Positions 33,986 to 46,700 of a stretch of 64,000 nt of DNA are shown here, one piece after another. The notes beneath the pieces were generated by a model. The model saw only the letters and a program-made list of their open reading frames with translations. It was not told the DNA's origin and ran no database searches. The DNA lies in assembly GCF_003473485.1 (NCBI RefSeq), contig NC_053044.1, positions 35,468,091-35,532,090 on the forward strand, written 5' to 3'. Numbering within the stretch: position 1 is the first letter of the stretch; every line of letters starts with the position of its first letter. A program made the translations under genes and the position numbers. Origin of the DNA: Medicago truncatula (taxonomy: Eukaryota; Streptophyta; Magnoliopsida; Fabales; Fabaceae).

Positions 33986-35374
33986 GAGTTAATCCTCTTG
34001 TTACATCGATTAAATAGCTTCTAGCGCTTTTAAAGTTGTAGAAAAACATTTATAAAATTATAATTGTCATTAAATGTCCCTTAGGACGTCAGTGTGTTGT
34101 ATTTAAAAATCCATTCATTAGAATTCATTCCTTTATAAACTAAATTTTCATTATTATATAACCTATCATGATAAGAAAGGGACAATCATAAAATATATAT
34201 TTTTTGTTGTAAAAATTAAAAATCAAAGACATTACATTGTAGATATGGCAGCCCAACTAAGATAGAACACCAAGACTACTATATTTAACACAATGTTTTC
34301 ATGTGAAAGTTTACATTGCAACATTTAAGAGTACATGTGAGTTGCCAGTAGCCATCCAATGTAGAGTATCTTAGTAACTGAATAACAATTAGAGTAATTA
34401 GAATTAGGAAGTTTAACTTATTATAAAATTGTTCTATGTATTTATTTTGATTCTTACTGTATTGAAATACTCTGAATGTCTTGAGGTTCTTGAAGTTTAA
34501 TAAAATTCATAAATTCAAATTTTAAAATGATTGGATCAAGAAGAAGATATTTAGTCTTATAAACATAAAAATCATTTTTTTTACGGCATAAACATAAAAA
34601 TCTTTAAACCTTAAATAAAGAGTTGATTAAGTAATACTACTAAAGTTAGTAAAAAAAAGAGTAATACTGCTAAGGAATTGAAGATTTTGAGGCTATTAAG
34701 AAAATTGTATAAACCTTAAATAAAGAGTTGATTAGGTAATACTACTAAGGAATTAAGGATTTTGAGACTATTAAGAAAATCAAAGAAAAATTTATCTTGT
34801 TCTAGCAGCCAATTACTTATGGCATCCATCACATTTTAATCATGATTTTCTACTATAATCATATGAAAATTTAAAAATGGATGTTTCATGATTAAATAGT
34901 GATAACGTATACCAAAAAATAGGATTTGGTTCCTCTCATTCTTTTCAATCTCTCCGTCTCTCTCCTTCACTAAGTTCTATCCATCTCTCTATCTCTCTAA
35001 ATATTAGAGAGAAGATTAAGAGAGAGAGAAAATAAAAAATAAGGTCAAGAGAGAAGAAGAAGATCAAGAGAAAGATAGATACAAATTGGAGAAGGATGGA
35101 GAATGAGAGAATGAAGGGAAAGAGAGGATTCAAATACCAAAAAATTATTTCCTTGCATAATACGGAAAACTTTCCTTATTCAATCAAAATGATGTCTAAG
35201 GAGATTTCCTACTCCATAACTTCACCACTAACAAGATAGATCACATCTATATACAAATATATATAATAAAAAAAAAACAGTACATTTCAACTATCACAAT
35301 GGGGCTAATTTACAGCATAAAGCTCAAGATATCTCTCTCAAAGAATACCAATGAAAGCATATAGAATTCAAGAA

Positions 35375-35616
35375 GTCGTTTTTTCAGAGGTCGTTTTCGT
35401 GAAGGAGTCTGTTTTAGGTGGTGATGTTTATTTTGGGTGGGTATTGAAGGTAGGGTTTGATCGGGTGTTGTTTGTAGGGTTGTCTTTTAAGGTGTTTATT
35501 TTCAGGTATTCCGCCTATATACGACGCTTTTAGGTTGTATTCTCTGAATCACCGATCTCTGTTCGTCTTGAGTAGGGATCTGGTTGTTAAATAAAATTTG
35601 TTGTTTCAAAAAAAAA
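35375..35616 (+). mobile_element. Short retroposon insertion with 24-bp target duplication
   Basis: A 242 bp insert ending in about ten A residues, flanked by identical 24 bp copies at 35351-35374 and 35617-35640 (beginning ATGAAAGCATATAG). The insert is likely the 3' end of a LINE; no domain is identifiable. A 60-residue open frame starting at 35351 is a fusion of target duplication and insert, not a gene. Confidence 0.8.
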
Positions 35617-35729
35617 ATGAAAGCATATAGAATTCAAGAAATGTAGAAACGATTCTTATGTAGTTATTTGGAGTTTGATCTTGTAACTCAAATGAATCTT
35701 AAAATTACAAACTCAACATATAAATATGC

Positions 35730-36195
35730 AGGGGGAGGCAGAAATTTAGTTCAAGGGGACCGAATTGAAAATATAATTTTGTGAATTGTAGGAGGATGCA
35801 ATCGCGACAAGAGAATCTTTACTAGTGGCTGAGAATGCAAAAACAAAATCGCATGCTGTGATTTGATATTTCGAAGCGAAATTTTAACGATGAATCTTAT
35901 ATTAGAATGTTAGTTAAGGATTAATATTCTTCTATAAATTGTATAAAAACACTACTTTCTTTTTCGGTGTTAAAAATTTCGGTTAAGGTTTAGTGCAATT
36001 AACTCTAGAAACTTAGGTATTTAAGGCCCAATATATTAAGTCAAAAGAAGGTTAATATACAATATTGCATAAAGTTCACAAAAAAATAAATATTTGAGAC
36101 TGAAAAATATAATAACATTGTATAATTTTCTTTTATAAATAAAATAAAATTGGGGGGACCATAACCTCAGTTGCTCCTCCTTCTAACCTTGTCCC
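35730..36195. mobile_element. MITE-like insertion in unit 3
   Basis: Flanked by TATAAATATGC at 35719-35729 and 36196-36206. The ends are weakly inverted (AGGGGGAGGCAG against TTGCTCCTCCTT and CTTGTCCC). Unit 1 has the empty site. Confidence 0.6.
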
Positions 36196-36509
36196 TATAA
36201 ATATGCATAAAACAATTACTCCCTTTTTTCGTTTATAACTTTTAAGTATAATTTAACAGCAACATTACTTAAAATTGGTACGCAATCAAGGAGTATTAGC
36301 TCTTTATCGAAATTGATCTCTCTTTCAGATTTTTGAACTTAAAAATGATTATATATTATATTTAAATTAAAAAATTTAATTAGTTAGTTTTTTGATAATT
36401 TCATCGTTGTTTATAATCTCACATCATCATGTCACATGCCACTTCAATTAAAATATCATTTTTTTAGTCTAATAATATGAGACAAAGACCAAAACTAAGT
36501 GATTTTAAG

Positions 36510-37745
36510 GCTCTATTTAGTTTGACGAAAGGGAAAGGACGGGAGGGTAAGAGAAATATTTTAGTTAAATATATGTTTGGTTCAAAAGAAAGAAGGAAAA
36601 AGAAATATTTTAATCAAAAACATGTTTGGTTCACAAGGGAATGAATTTTAAAATTTACCTTTTCACTCTTAAAATTTAAGTAAGAATAATTTTGAGTTTT
36701 AATTAATAATATAAAATTAAGGATAGTGGACCAATATGATTTCATATAGACCCAAAATAAAATAAAATAAATGATTGCCGCCTAATCATTGAGAACCACC
36801 CCTCTCATCCCTATCTTCAAGCATAATGTTTTCAGAAAGGTAAGCCCCACGTGCCCCCAATGATAGGGAACCAACCATATAACCATTGAAAGGTTGTCAC
36901 GAAAAGAAGGACAAGTAGAGCTATAAATACCACCTGAAAGATCATTTCAGTGTATGACCAAATATATAAACCTAAAACTTCATCGCATAGCCCTTCCTTG
37001 AGCAGCGTAATCATATTGTGCTTATTTCGTAAAATATTAATTGCACACCTTCCATCCGTAAAAAAAAAAACTAGAATTTGGAAGGGAATCAATAAATGAG
37101 AATCTATAAGGCTCTGTTTGATTCAATGGAGGGGAGGAGAGAGATTTTAACGGATGGCAGGGGAAAGAAGAGGAGGGGAAGGGAGATATTTTGAGTTAAT
37201 GGTGCTTTACTCCTCTGTAATATATGTCATTTTCGATTTTACATCCTGTAAAATATAAAATATTTTTTTTTTATTTACCCTATGTAAAATATTTTTGTTT
37301 TGATTTACTCCCTAATAGGTCATTCAAAAACCAGATTTTCTGAAGAAAAAAAAATAAAAAATTGATTTTTGAATGACCTATTATGGGGGTAAATCAAAAC
37401 AAAAATATTTTATAGGAGGTAAATAAAATAAAAAATTAGAGGGTGTAAAACCAAAAATGACCTTTATTACAGGGGGATAAAACACTATTAACCCATATAT
37501 TTTAGTTAAATATATGTTTGGTTCAGAAGAAGGAAGGGAAGGGGAATATGGATATTTTAATTAAAAACATGTTTGGTTCACAAAGAAAGTGGAGGAATTT
37601 TAAAATTAGTATACATTTTTACCCTTAAAATTTAATTAAGAATAATTTTGAGTTTTAATATAAAATTGAACCAAACATATTAAATTAAAAATACTCCCTT
37701 CCCTCCCATCCCCTCCAAAAACCTCAACCAAAAAGACCCTAAAAT
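36510..37745. mobile_element. Composite MITE region (GGCTCTATTTAGTT ends)
   Basis: Left AAGGCTCTATTTAGTTTGACG and right inverted CAACCAAAAAGACCCTA, with repeated GTTTGGTTCA(A/C)A motifs inside; a second GGCTCTGTTTGATTC start at 37112 suggests two related elements side by side or nested. Absent from unit 1. Confidence 0.5.
37193..37491. mobile_element. Foldback MITE nested at 37.2 kb
   Basis: Nearly perfect arms: GTTTTGATTTACTCCC and TAGGTCATTCAAAAA pair with their complements. The flanks AGATATTTT / ATATATTTT resemble a 9 bp duplication, and the related sequence at 36565 lacks the insert. Confidence 0.7.
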
Positions 37746-38250
37746 GGAATGACCAATTCTATGAGTAAGTAAAAATATGGAGAACGAAACTGTAATTGAG
37801 CTAAAATACCGATAGATGTTCATTTCAAATCATGTCATTATTGTGATAAATGATTACTTCACACAATTATATTGAGCTTTTTTTGTTACAACAATCATAT
37901 TGAGTTTAATTATAGAATTTTTATTTTAAAATGGCAAAATATAATAATCACACATTAGTGTATAGCATTAAAATAAATTGAGTTTGGTTCATAGAATCAT
38001 CATAAAACAATGCTAATTTGAAGAGAACACACCAAAATAAAAAACTAATGTAAGACTTGCACAATTATTTTAGTAAATTATTATAATTTGTTGTGGCATT
38101 CTAGTTTTCCGCAATTTTTAAAAGAAAACAAAGCACTCAAGCTGTTAAAAAAAATTAAAATATAAGATAAATATAAATTGAAGTGTGAGAAAAAATATAA
38201 AATATTATGACATAAAGATAAGGCTATAGTTTTAGAAGTAAAATAAAAAC

Positions 38251-38397
38251 TTCATGGCTTCCCATATTTACAGAGAGGCAATGCTTGTGCAGATGCTTTA
38301 TGTATTATTATACTATCTTTTTGCAAACTAGGAGTGATTATGTTAAAAATAGGGTTGGTTGGCGTAATTTTAGGTTTAATCACTCTTGGAAAAAAAA
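38251..38397 (+). mobile_element. 5'-truncated LINE end with 15-bp target duplication
   Basis: A 147 bp insert ending in A residues, flanked by AAGTAAAATAAAAAC at 38236-38250 and 38398-38412. One frame contains RGNACADALC, the end of a LINE RNase H domain. Confidence 0.7.
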
Positions 38398-38429
38398 AAG
38401 TAAAATAAAAACCATTTTTCAACTAAATT

Positions 38430-38527
38430 GAATAATTTGGGAGTTTGAGTTTCAAACCCCAATCTCTACATGTATTATGAAATATTCATATCAACTGAGT
38501 TAAATTTTAACGACAATTTTTTTTTTT
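38430..38527 (-). mobile_element. SINE family A fragment
   Basis: Minus strand reads TTAACTCAGTTGATATG (A-box) and GGGGTTTGAAACTCAAACTC (B-box), then breaks off. Same order as 8097-8216. Confidence 0.5.
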
Positions 38528-38545
38528 TGTCTACTATTCATATCA

Positions 38546-39085
38546 TAAACGTGAAAAGTTGTTTAATAAATATGTCACAAAAATGTAGGATGTGTCTGTT
38601 TTGTTTTTCAACAAGATATGCATGACGTATAGTTGGAATTTTAAATATTTTACTTGCATTCTTTAAAAAAATATATTTTACTTGCATATTCGTATCCTTT
38701 TTACAGAACTTCATGCAGCCCCATTAGTGCTCCCATTCAGAAGCATGGTATACCCACTAGAGTGCTTGTGTTTTGAGTGACTACACAGTGAGTGGTAGTT
38801 GCTTGATTAATTAATAAGGGTCATATTAATCGGTGTCTTGTTAAGGAAGTTAAAATAGTAAATTTTAAATTGAAATATTATTTTTTAAATTTTTGATGCA
38901 TTTACCAATGTCCAAGACTCGTTAACATTTTCCAATTAATCTTCTTTGTAAGTGGCGACATTAGACTTCACTAAGCTACATTTAAGGCAATGGATATTGT
39001 ATGTTACTATCATGTCTAGTTAAATTGACTGTGTACTTAAACAAGGACAATAATTTATGATTTGTTACAATTAATTAGTCTAATA
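38546..39085. other. Intergenic stretch, nothing recognised
   Basis: No coding frame, RNA gene or repeat pair seen. Confidence 0.4.
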
Positions 39086-41165
39086 CTAGTACTATTACCC
39101 GTGCTACCGCCCGGGACATTAAAAATGGGGAAGCTAAAAAATATCCAATATTATTTATTACATAAATAATAAAATAAATAAACATAAATAGTATACAGCT
39201 GCCCATGTGAGAAGACCACAGAGGAAACTACCGTAGATTAAAGAGATATAAACTACCGTAGATGTTATTTGAGAAAACATCACAAATAAGTTATTTTGAG
39301 TTCGACAAAAGTACACTCACTCGGCCACGGTATTGGATACACAATTCTTAATTAAGGTACCTTCATAAAATACATTAACTAAAAAACGGCACATAATAAT
39401 GCTAAACATCGGCCTTTCATAATGAATATATAGCCTCTGAATGAAGACATCGGCATATATATGGTAACTTAGCTTTTCAATTACCTGTTTCCAAATAAAT
39501 AAAAAGAATAAACAGTTTGTGAGGCAAGAACATTTATATTATCAGCCATAATTAAATAGGAAAAGGCTTCACCTTAAAATATGTCAATCAGACTTGAACT
39601 TATCAATTAACATTATGCCTTTCAAGTCATCGAACATATTAGCAGCAAAAGAACATCATCAGTGCGTCTAGTGTCACTTGGTTACATCTGCACAAAGCGT
39701 ACATGGCTTATAACATCACCTGTAGATTGAATTTACCTGAAAAAAGACGGGAACAACCAATAGGAATCAGTCAGGACACAATAAGATCATGTCATACACA
39801 ATTTGAGTAAGCATATTTTGTCACTCACTTACTCGACCTGCTAAAAAGCTTCAAGTAGAGCTTGGTTGACATTCTTATTATGCGTTTGGTTCAAAAACTG
39901 CCTCCTCCATCATCCATGACTTTCTGCATTAATTGTAGACAAACAAAGTGGATCAGTTGGTACTCACTTACTCGACCTGCTAAAAAGCTTAATTTTTTCC
40001 ATAACATAAATTAATATGAACTCATAGCGTAGTATGAAGCAATGATCCAATTTACAACAAAGTAGTATGAAGCAACATGTCATAAGCATTCTTCCTTACA
40101 ACTCATAATATTAAAACAAAATTGAAGCTTGTTAGCAAGTAGAGAGGAAGGCAAAACAAAATGAAACTATGAAGCTTATATGAATAGCAGAAAAGATGAG
40201 ATGCGCTTAGAAAAAATTGAAATGAAGTGTTAGTTCGAAAAATATAGCAAAACTAATCCTTACTCACAAAATTAATCCTTACAACTCTATAATTGTTTCA
40301 TAAAAAATTCAATAAAATCAAATAAAAAACTAAAATTGAGAAGTGGTGTTGGTTTCTGATATACTATTAAGGTTATAACCATTTTTTTCTCAGCTTCTCC
40401 CTACACCGCCAAAATTAAAATTCAATGGCCCAATACAAAAAAATACCCTAAAAATTAGAAATGGTTAAAGGAAGAACAAAACAAACCTATCACAATTACC
40501 AATAGGCATTCGATTTTGCAACGGATAAGAGATAGTGGGAAGGGTGCGGTTGATGTTTGATTCACAACCGGAGATGCAAACTCGACTGAGAAAGAAATGA
40601 AGAGATGTCGAACCCTAAAAGTCAATAAGGGAGAGACAGCAACGAGGTTGACAGCGGCGGAAGAAAGGTTGATAGTGGCGGGAGGTTGAAACGTTTTGGG
40701 AGAAGAAGGTGAAGGGAATACGTGAACAATTTTGGGAAAAGAGAAATTGAAACATCTCAAGAGTTAGAGAGGGAGAGAAACTGAGAATCAATGAAGAATA
40801 AATCGATTCCAAAAGAAGAATATTGAATTAGTGAAAAGGGTTATAGAGTTTGAGAGTGAAATTGAGAACTGAGGCAGTTGGATGGGTGCTTGGTAAAATA
40901 CACGCTAGAAAGGAAGATAAGTCTATATTGAGCAGTGTGCATAGTAATTGTCATTGTTTTGCAATCATGGAATGGGGGAAGCCACAACCAAAAGTGTTAA
41001 ACGTAATTAGCATGGGGAATCTGGAAGTGCCAAGTCAAATGAGATCAAAGGATGAGATGAATGTTTAGCTAGCTCATTTGATCAAACGGCTCTCCTTAAT
41101 TGGCGCCCAAAATGCCTAGATTTAGGGTTTTGCAAGATAATTAGTATTGTTAACAAAGATTAGAT
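39086..41165 (-). mobile_element. Probable non-autonomous Helitron
   Basis: Read on the minus strand, the right-hand terminus is CCCGGGCGGTAGCACGGG, a short GC hairpin, then TAATAGTA and CTAG followed by T, which fits the Helitron rule (hairpin, about ten bases, CTRR, insertion before T). The other end should be TC after an A; A|TCTAATCTTTG near 41165 is a candidate only. No Rep/helicase is present. The right part (40440-41000) contains a CT-rich leader-like stretch and short frames on the minus strand that I cannot identify. Confidence 0.5.
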
Positions 41166-41169
41166 ATAA

Positions 41170-41938
41170 GTATGATAAGTATGATAATAGCCAAATGGAT
41201 ACGAAAAGGAATGCATTATATGTTTCGATAATTATTCTGTCCCTCTTATTTTAATTTCTTATGTTCATTTTTTTCTCTACAATTTTGTTTGATGATCACT
41301 AGATGATCCTTTAGGTGCTTTAAGATAAGGTTTGAAGGATTCTCAATATTAAGATAATAGTAAACTAACATAAATGTCAACCAACATAACAAATGGATTT
41401 TTTGTCCTTATATGCATTCTTGGCATTTTTCTAAGTCTTAATTTTAAAATGACAATGATTAGTATACCTAATGTTTGGTATTATTTTGTTAGGAATATCA
41501 ATTGAAAATCTCTCCATTATACCACTTCACACGTAAATATCTCAGTTTACTACAAACTACCACTAGTTTTTTTTAATGTAAATTCATTTGTGAGTATTTT
41601 TAAATTTTAAGGTATTCTCTACCTTAAACTTTGCATCATCTTCTCATCTTAGATTTTTCTATATAAAATAACATTATAAGCCATGTTGTTTATGCATTTT
41701 CATAACACAACTATTATGTGATATACCTCCATATGACAATGTCAAATTAATCGAGTCAGTGTATAAGCTGAACGCAAATAACAAAAATGGAAGTATTCAA
41801 TTAAAAACTGATGTTTATGCCAAAAATATATTGGAAATGTAACCTCCACTAACAAGTTTGAATCTTCATATGTTAACTTAAGGAAACTGAGAATGCTATC
41901 TAGAGATAAGACATAAAATATAGACGATATTGTGCTCT
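41170..41938. other. Intergenic stretch, nothing recognised
   Basis: AT-rich, no coding frame. Confidence 0.4.
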
Positions 41939-42091
41939 AAAGGTACAAGTTTAGAGAACTGAAAATTTACAATGAGAGAGAAGAGAGCGGCGATCAGTTT
42001 ACTATTCACCATCATCTTCATCTAGCCTTTCCTTCATCGCAGGTAACCTCTTAACCTCAAACCAACCCCAGTTTTTCTTCTTAGTTTCACA

Positions 42092-43741
42092 ATGCAAACT
42101 TATATTCATTCTTGGAAATGCCTTGCAAACATAGATCCACCGATTGATTCATCCAAAACCCTTGATAAATCTGACCCATTTGTTCAAATCCCTAGACCTG
42201 AAACTCAAATTAACAACCATGAGTCAGTGACTCTCAACCGTAGCCTACATGTGAACCAAAACAAAACTACCCCATCAAACAAGCCGACCCAAACATTTGT
42301 CCAACCCAAAACTTTTGCCCAGGCTCTGTCAAACAATCATCTTTGTGATATTCCCTCATCACAACTACCTCAGCCTGTCATCAAAGGAGACAATCTATCC
42401 ATTTCAATCCCAGAAGAAGAATATGAAGCAGGTATGGCATCTTGCAAACTCAACCTTCATGCCAGGGTCATATGGCCCAAAGGGGCAACCCCTCTTACTG
42501 TTTTTGCTTTGAGAAATTGTCTGTTGTCTGTTTGGAAGAATTTAGGTAAGTGGGGGGTTTCCTCAATAGGAAGAGGATACTATGAATTTGTTTTTTCCAG
42601 CTTGGAGGATGTAAAGAGAGTTAGATCAGTTCCTTCTTGAAATCTTAATCCAGGTGTCTTAAAGCTTTTTGCTTGGTCTCAAGATTTTAAACCTAATTTA
42701 CAAAACAATTCCACTGCACAAGTATGGGTTAGGTTACACGGCCTTCCACAGGAATATTGGAGACCAAGGATTTTCTTTGCTATTGCAAATAGTGTTGGAA
42801 CACCTATTTGCACAGACTCAGCCTCAACCAAGCCAATGATAGACAGAACATTTGGCCAATATGCTAGAGTTTTGGTTGATATGGATATTACAAAGGATCT
42901 AAGATACAATGTTTTGGTAGAAAGAAAGGGTTATGCTTTCTTTGTGGAATTAGAATACGAAAATTTACCTGATTATTGTGTTCACTGCAAGAAAATAGGA
43001 CATGATGTGGAAATTTGCAGATTTGCTATTAAAACTGTACAGGCCAGGACAGCTTCAAAGCTAATTAACAATGAACAAAAAAAGGTTCATGTTATAGCTA
43101 GAGATGGGAGAAAAAATCAGGGCAAGAATGTTGAGAATCCCATAATTGTTGAAGAAGCAGCTTTGAAAGAGGTAGAGGTAATCAACAAAAACAAGGACAA
43201 ACAAAAGGATCCTGCTGCCGAAGAGGGAACTAGTGGAGTAAAAAACATGGGTATACTGCTGCAAAAGAATCAATTTCAAATTCTACAAGTTAACGAAGAT
43301 CCAATCAGTCCAAGAGCCGTAATGAGAAGTCAAGATCAGAATTTAGAAAAAGAGATCAATGATGAATTGGAGGAAAGAGTAGTTAATGAATCAGTGCAAG
43401 ACTCAAGCTCTCAAGGCTCTGAGTTTGTTGATGCTACATAATTTCAAATTCTCAACAATGATGTCAATGATCAAGAAGATGTTGAAACTAAACTTCCAAC
43501 TCCTGAAAGAGTTCAAAATGACATGGAATTTCTCAAACAGTCATGGGCCAATATAGTGGATGATACAGCCGCTGAAGACAGACTCTCAGAGGAACTAGAG
43601 CAGCGACAAGCTGCAGTTGAAGAGGAGCAACAACATATTTTTGCTGAGGACTTTCAGCTAGTTACAACAAGAAGTCAGAAAAAAAACAGCCAAAAAGAAG
43701 CAGAATCTGAAGACTGTTCAGCATCAAGCCAGAGCCAATAA
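42092..43741 (+). pseudogene. LINE ORF1 (DUF4283 / zinc-knuckle), two in-frame stops
   Basis: One continuous frame of 550 codons is broken only by TGA at 42638-42640 and TAA at 43439-43441; no frameshift. The first stop lies where related proteins have Trp (SWNLNPG context), so one G to A change explains it. A DUF4283 RNA-binding-like domain spans about residues 105-205 (LHARVIWPKGATPLTVFALR); the zinc knuckle CVHCKKIGHDVEIC (C-x2-C-x4-H-x4-C) is at about 295-310. The tail is acidic and Lys/Glu-rich. The protein normally binds the element's RNA; here it would be cut to about 182 residues, before the knuckle. Confidence 0.85.
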
Positions 43742-43760
43742 GGTTTTTTATCAAAAACCT
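43741..43760 (+). other. Stem-loop between LINE ORF1 and ORF2
   Basis: AGGTTTTT, loop TATC, AAAAACCT: a perfect 8 bp stem that starts at the last base of the ORF1 stop codon and ends 5 bases before the ORF2 ATG. It may affect re-initiation; this is inference. Confidence 0.4.
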
Positions 43761-43765
43761 TTCAA

Positions 43766-46700
43766 ATGAAGTGTTTGTTCTGGAATGTTAGGGGTATAGC
43801 TAATCACCCCTCAAGATTAGCCTTAAAAAGACTAATTATTTTGCATAAGCCTGACATTGTAATTATTTCTGAACCCTGGATGTGCTTCAATACTTTCCCT
43901 AATAGATGGCATTCTAACCTTAACCTAAAACTTTTTGCCATGAATTCTAGACCTAATCATCTCCCTAATCTCTGGTGCTTTTGTAAATCCAACCTTGACC
44001 CTATCCTTCTTGCTACTGATGATCAACAGGTTACCTTCTCTTTAACTATAGATTCCAAAGTAGTGGCCTTTACAGCTATCTATGCATCAACCAGTTACAT
44101 CAAAAGAAGACAATTATGGTCCTCTTTGAATTCCCTTCAATCACAACATTCTATTCCCTGGTGTTTTATTGGGGACTTTAATGTTGTTATTGGATCCCAT
44201 GAATATAGAGGTTCTTATCCTCCTGCCAGACTTCCAATGGAGGAGTTTCTTGGATGGTCAGAAGCTAATAATCTCTATCACATTCCCACTAGAGGTTCAG
44301 AGTTTACTTGGTCAAATGGGAGGAGAGGAAATAGAAGCACTGAAAAAAAATTGGACAGATCTATCTGCAATCAACAATGGTTAGATTTGTGTTGTTCCCT
44401 TTCTTGTTCAACTTTAACAAAACAAAAATCAGATCACCATCCCCTTTTACTTGAGTTCCAAGTGACCCCAGTCAGTTTTGCTTCCCAATTCAAATTCCAA
44501 CAAATGTGGGCCCTTCACCCCGATTGTAAAGACATTATCACCTGTAGTTGGAATTCAAACATTATAGGCTCCCCTATGTACATTCTTAATTCCAAGCTGA
44601 AGAACCTCAAAACCATTTTGAAAGTGTGGAATAAGGAAGTCTTTGGAGATGTGCACGCTGCTGTGCAAACTGCAGAAGATAATTTGAATCAAATTCAGAA
44701 TGATATCAACTTGCAAGGTTCCTTTGACACCCTTCTAGATGCTGAGAAATTAGCCCAAACCAACCTCGAACTTTGCTTGAAACAACAAGAAACCTTTTGG
44801 AAAGAGAAAGCTAAAATCAATTGGCACTTAGAGGGTGACAGAAACACAAAATATTTCCACAAAATAGCCAAAATCAAATCAACCAGTAAACTGATCACCA
44901 CTCTGCAAGATGGAGAGAATACACTTACAGATACTCAACAAATTGCAAATCATATTGTTAATTATTATAAGTCTTTATTTTGTACTAACTTTGTTTTGCA
45001 GGACCAGTTACTTGTAGACGAAGTAATCCCTAAACTAATCGCAGATGACATAAATGCAGTTCTCACCACTCTCCCTTCATCATTGGAGATCAAGGCAGCA
45101 GTTTTTGGTCTAAACAAGGATAGCGCTCCTGGTCCTGATGGGTTCGGTGCTTTCTTCTTTCAAAATTATTGGCAGATTGTCAACAAGGAGGTTGAAAATG
45201 CAGTATTGGAGTTCTTCACAAAAGGATGGATTCTTCCAGGTTTCAATTCTAATATCATTGCTCTGCTTCCAAAAAATCCAAATGCCACTTCAGTAGATCA
45301 TTATAGACCAATAGCTATGGCAAATTTTAAATTCAAAATCATTTCTAAGATTTTAGCAGATAGATTAGCTCAGCTTATGCCAAAGATCATCTCTAAAGAG
45401 CAAAAAGGTTTTATTCAAAATAGAGACATTAGAGACTGCCTGTGCATTGCCTCAGAAGCTGCTAATTTATTACATAACAAATCTTATGGGGGTAACATTA
45501 TGCTAAAGATAGACATATCCAAAGCTTTTGACACTTTAGAATGGCCCTTCTTAATTCATGTTCTGAGAGCTTTTGGTTTTAATGAAACCTTCTGCAACTG
45601 GATTGAAGTTATTTTAAAGTCTGCATATCTTTCAATTTCTGTCAATGGAAAAGCACAAGGTTATTTCAACTGTACTAGAGGGGTGAGACAGGGAGACCCT
45701 TTATCCCCTCTTTTATTCTGCCTGGCTGAAGATGTTTTGAGTAGAGCGATTTCTAAATTAGTTGTTGATGGAAAGCTTGAACTCATTAAAGGAACTAGAC
45801 ATGTTAATGTTCCTTCCCACACTTTTTATGCTGATGATTTGATGATATTTTGTAAAGCCAAAAATGCAGGTATCTCAAATCTTAGAGATTTATTTATCAA
45901 ATATGCATTGGAATCTGGTCAAGTGGTGAATTGTGCAAAATCAACAATGTATCCTGGCTCCATTGCAGTTTCTAGGATTCAACAACTCTCCACAATGTTA
46001 AACTTCAATATAGGATCTTTACCTTTCAATTATTTGGGGGTGCCTATTTTCAGAGGGAAACCAAAAGTTTCTCATCTTCAACCAGTAGCTGACAAAATCA
46101 AAGCAAAACTATCTGCTTGGAAGGCCTCCCTTCTCTCTATGGCTGGTAGAATTCAACTCGTTAGATCAGTAATTCAAAGTATGTTGATGTATAGTATTTC
46201 AATATACTCTTGGCCCATGTCTCTGATCAAGGATGTTGAAAAATGGTCAAGGAATTTCATTTGGAGTGGAGATGTGGATAAGAGAAAGCTTGTTACAGTT
46301 GCCTGGAAGAAAGTCTGCTTGCCTTTCTCTCAGGGTGGTTTAAGTCTGAGGTCCATTAAAACTCTCAACACATCAACAAACCTTAATCTTCTCTGGAAGA
46401 TGTTGCATTCAACAGATGATTGGGCAATCTTGTTGAGATCTAGAGTTTTGAGGTGCAGAAAACCAATTCAATACCACATTTACTCCTCATTATGGAATAG
46501 CATCAAAGAGGAATTCAGTGATATCAACAATAACTCTATTTGGCTCCTTGGTAATGGTCAAAATATCAGTTTCTGGAATGATAGCTGGTGTGGAGCACCC
46601 CTTTCTCAAGCCTTAAGCATTCCTGATGCAATATCAGTTCATTTATCTTCAACTGTTAGTGATTACATTGTTAATGGTGAATGGAGTATTCCTGAAACTC

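Larger units (their letters stand above)
30830..35345. repeat. Segmental tandem duplication, unit 2
   Basis: Collinear with unit 1, including the NCR gene, roughly 530 bp of its upstream DNA and the CT-rich stretch near 34930-35010. It has its own later insertions (30998-32867 and 33397-33580) and lacks 2.4 kb present in unit 1. Confidence 0.85.
35641..38425. repeat. Segmental tandem duplication, unit 3 (partial)
   Basis: Matches unit 1 from about 25000 to 27275 (for example CTCAACATATAA(A/G)(T/C)ATGCA and TATAAATTGAAGTGTGAGAAAAA), interrupted by three insertions. Homology stops just before the position where the NCR gene lies in units 1 and 2, so the third NCR copy is absent. Confidence 0.75.

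Noticed and set aside
33796-34017. 73-codon plus-strand frame over NCR gene 2
   Set aside because: Antisense shadow of the NCR leader, intron and upstream region.
35351-35533. 60-codon frame starting at ATG
   Set aside because: It starts inside the target duplication and runs into the retroposon; an accident of insertion.
36832-37092. 86-residue minus-strand hydrophobic frame
   Set aside because: Lies within nested MITE sequence and has no homology I can recognise.
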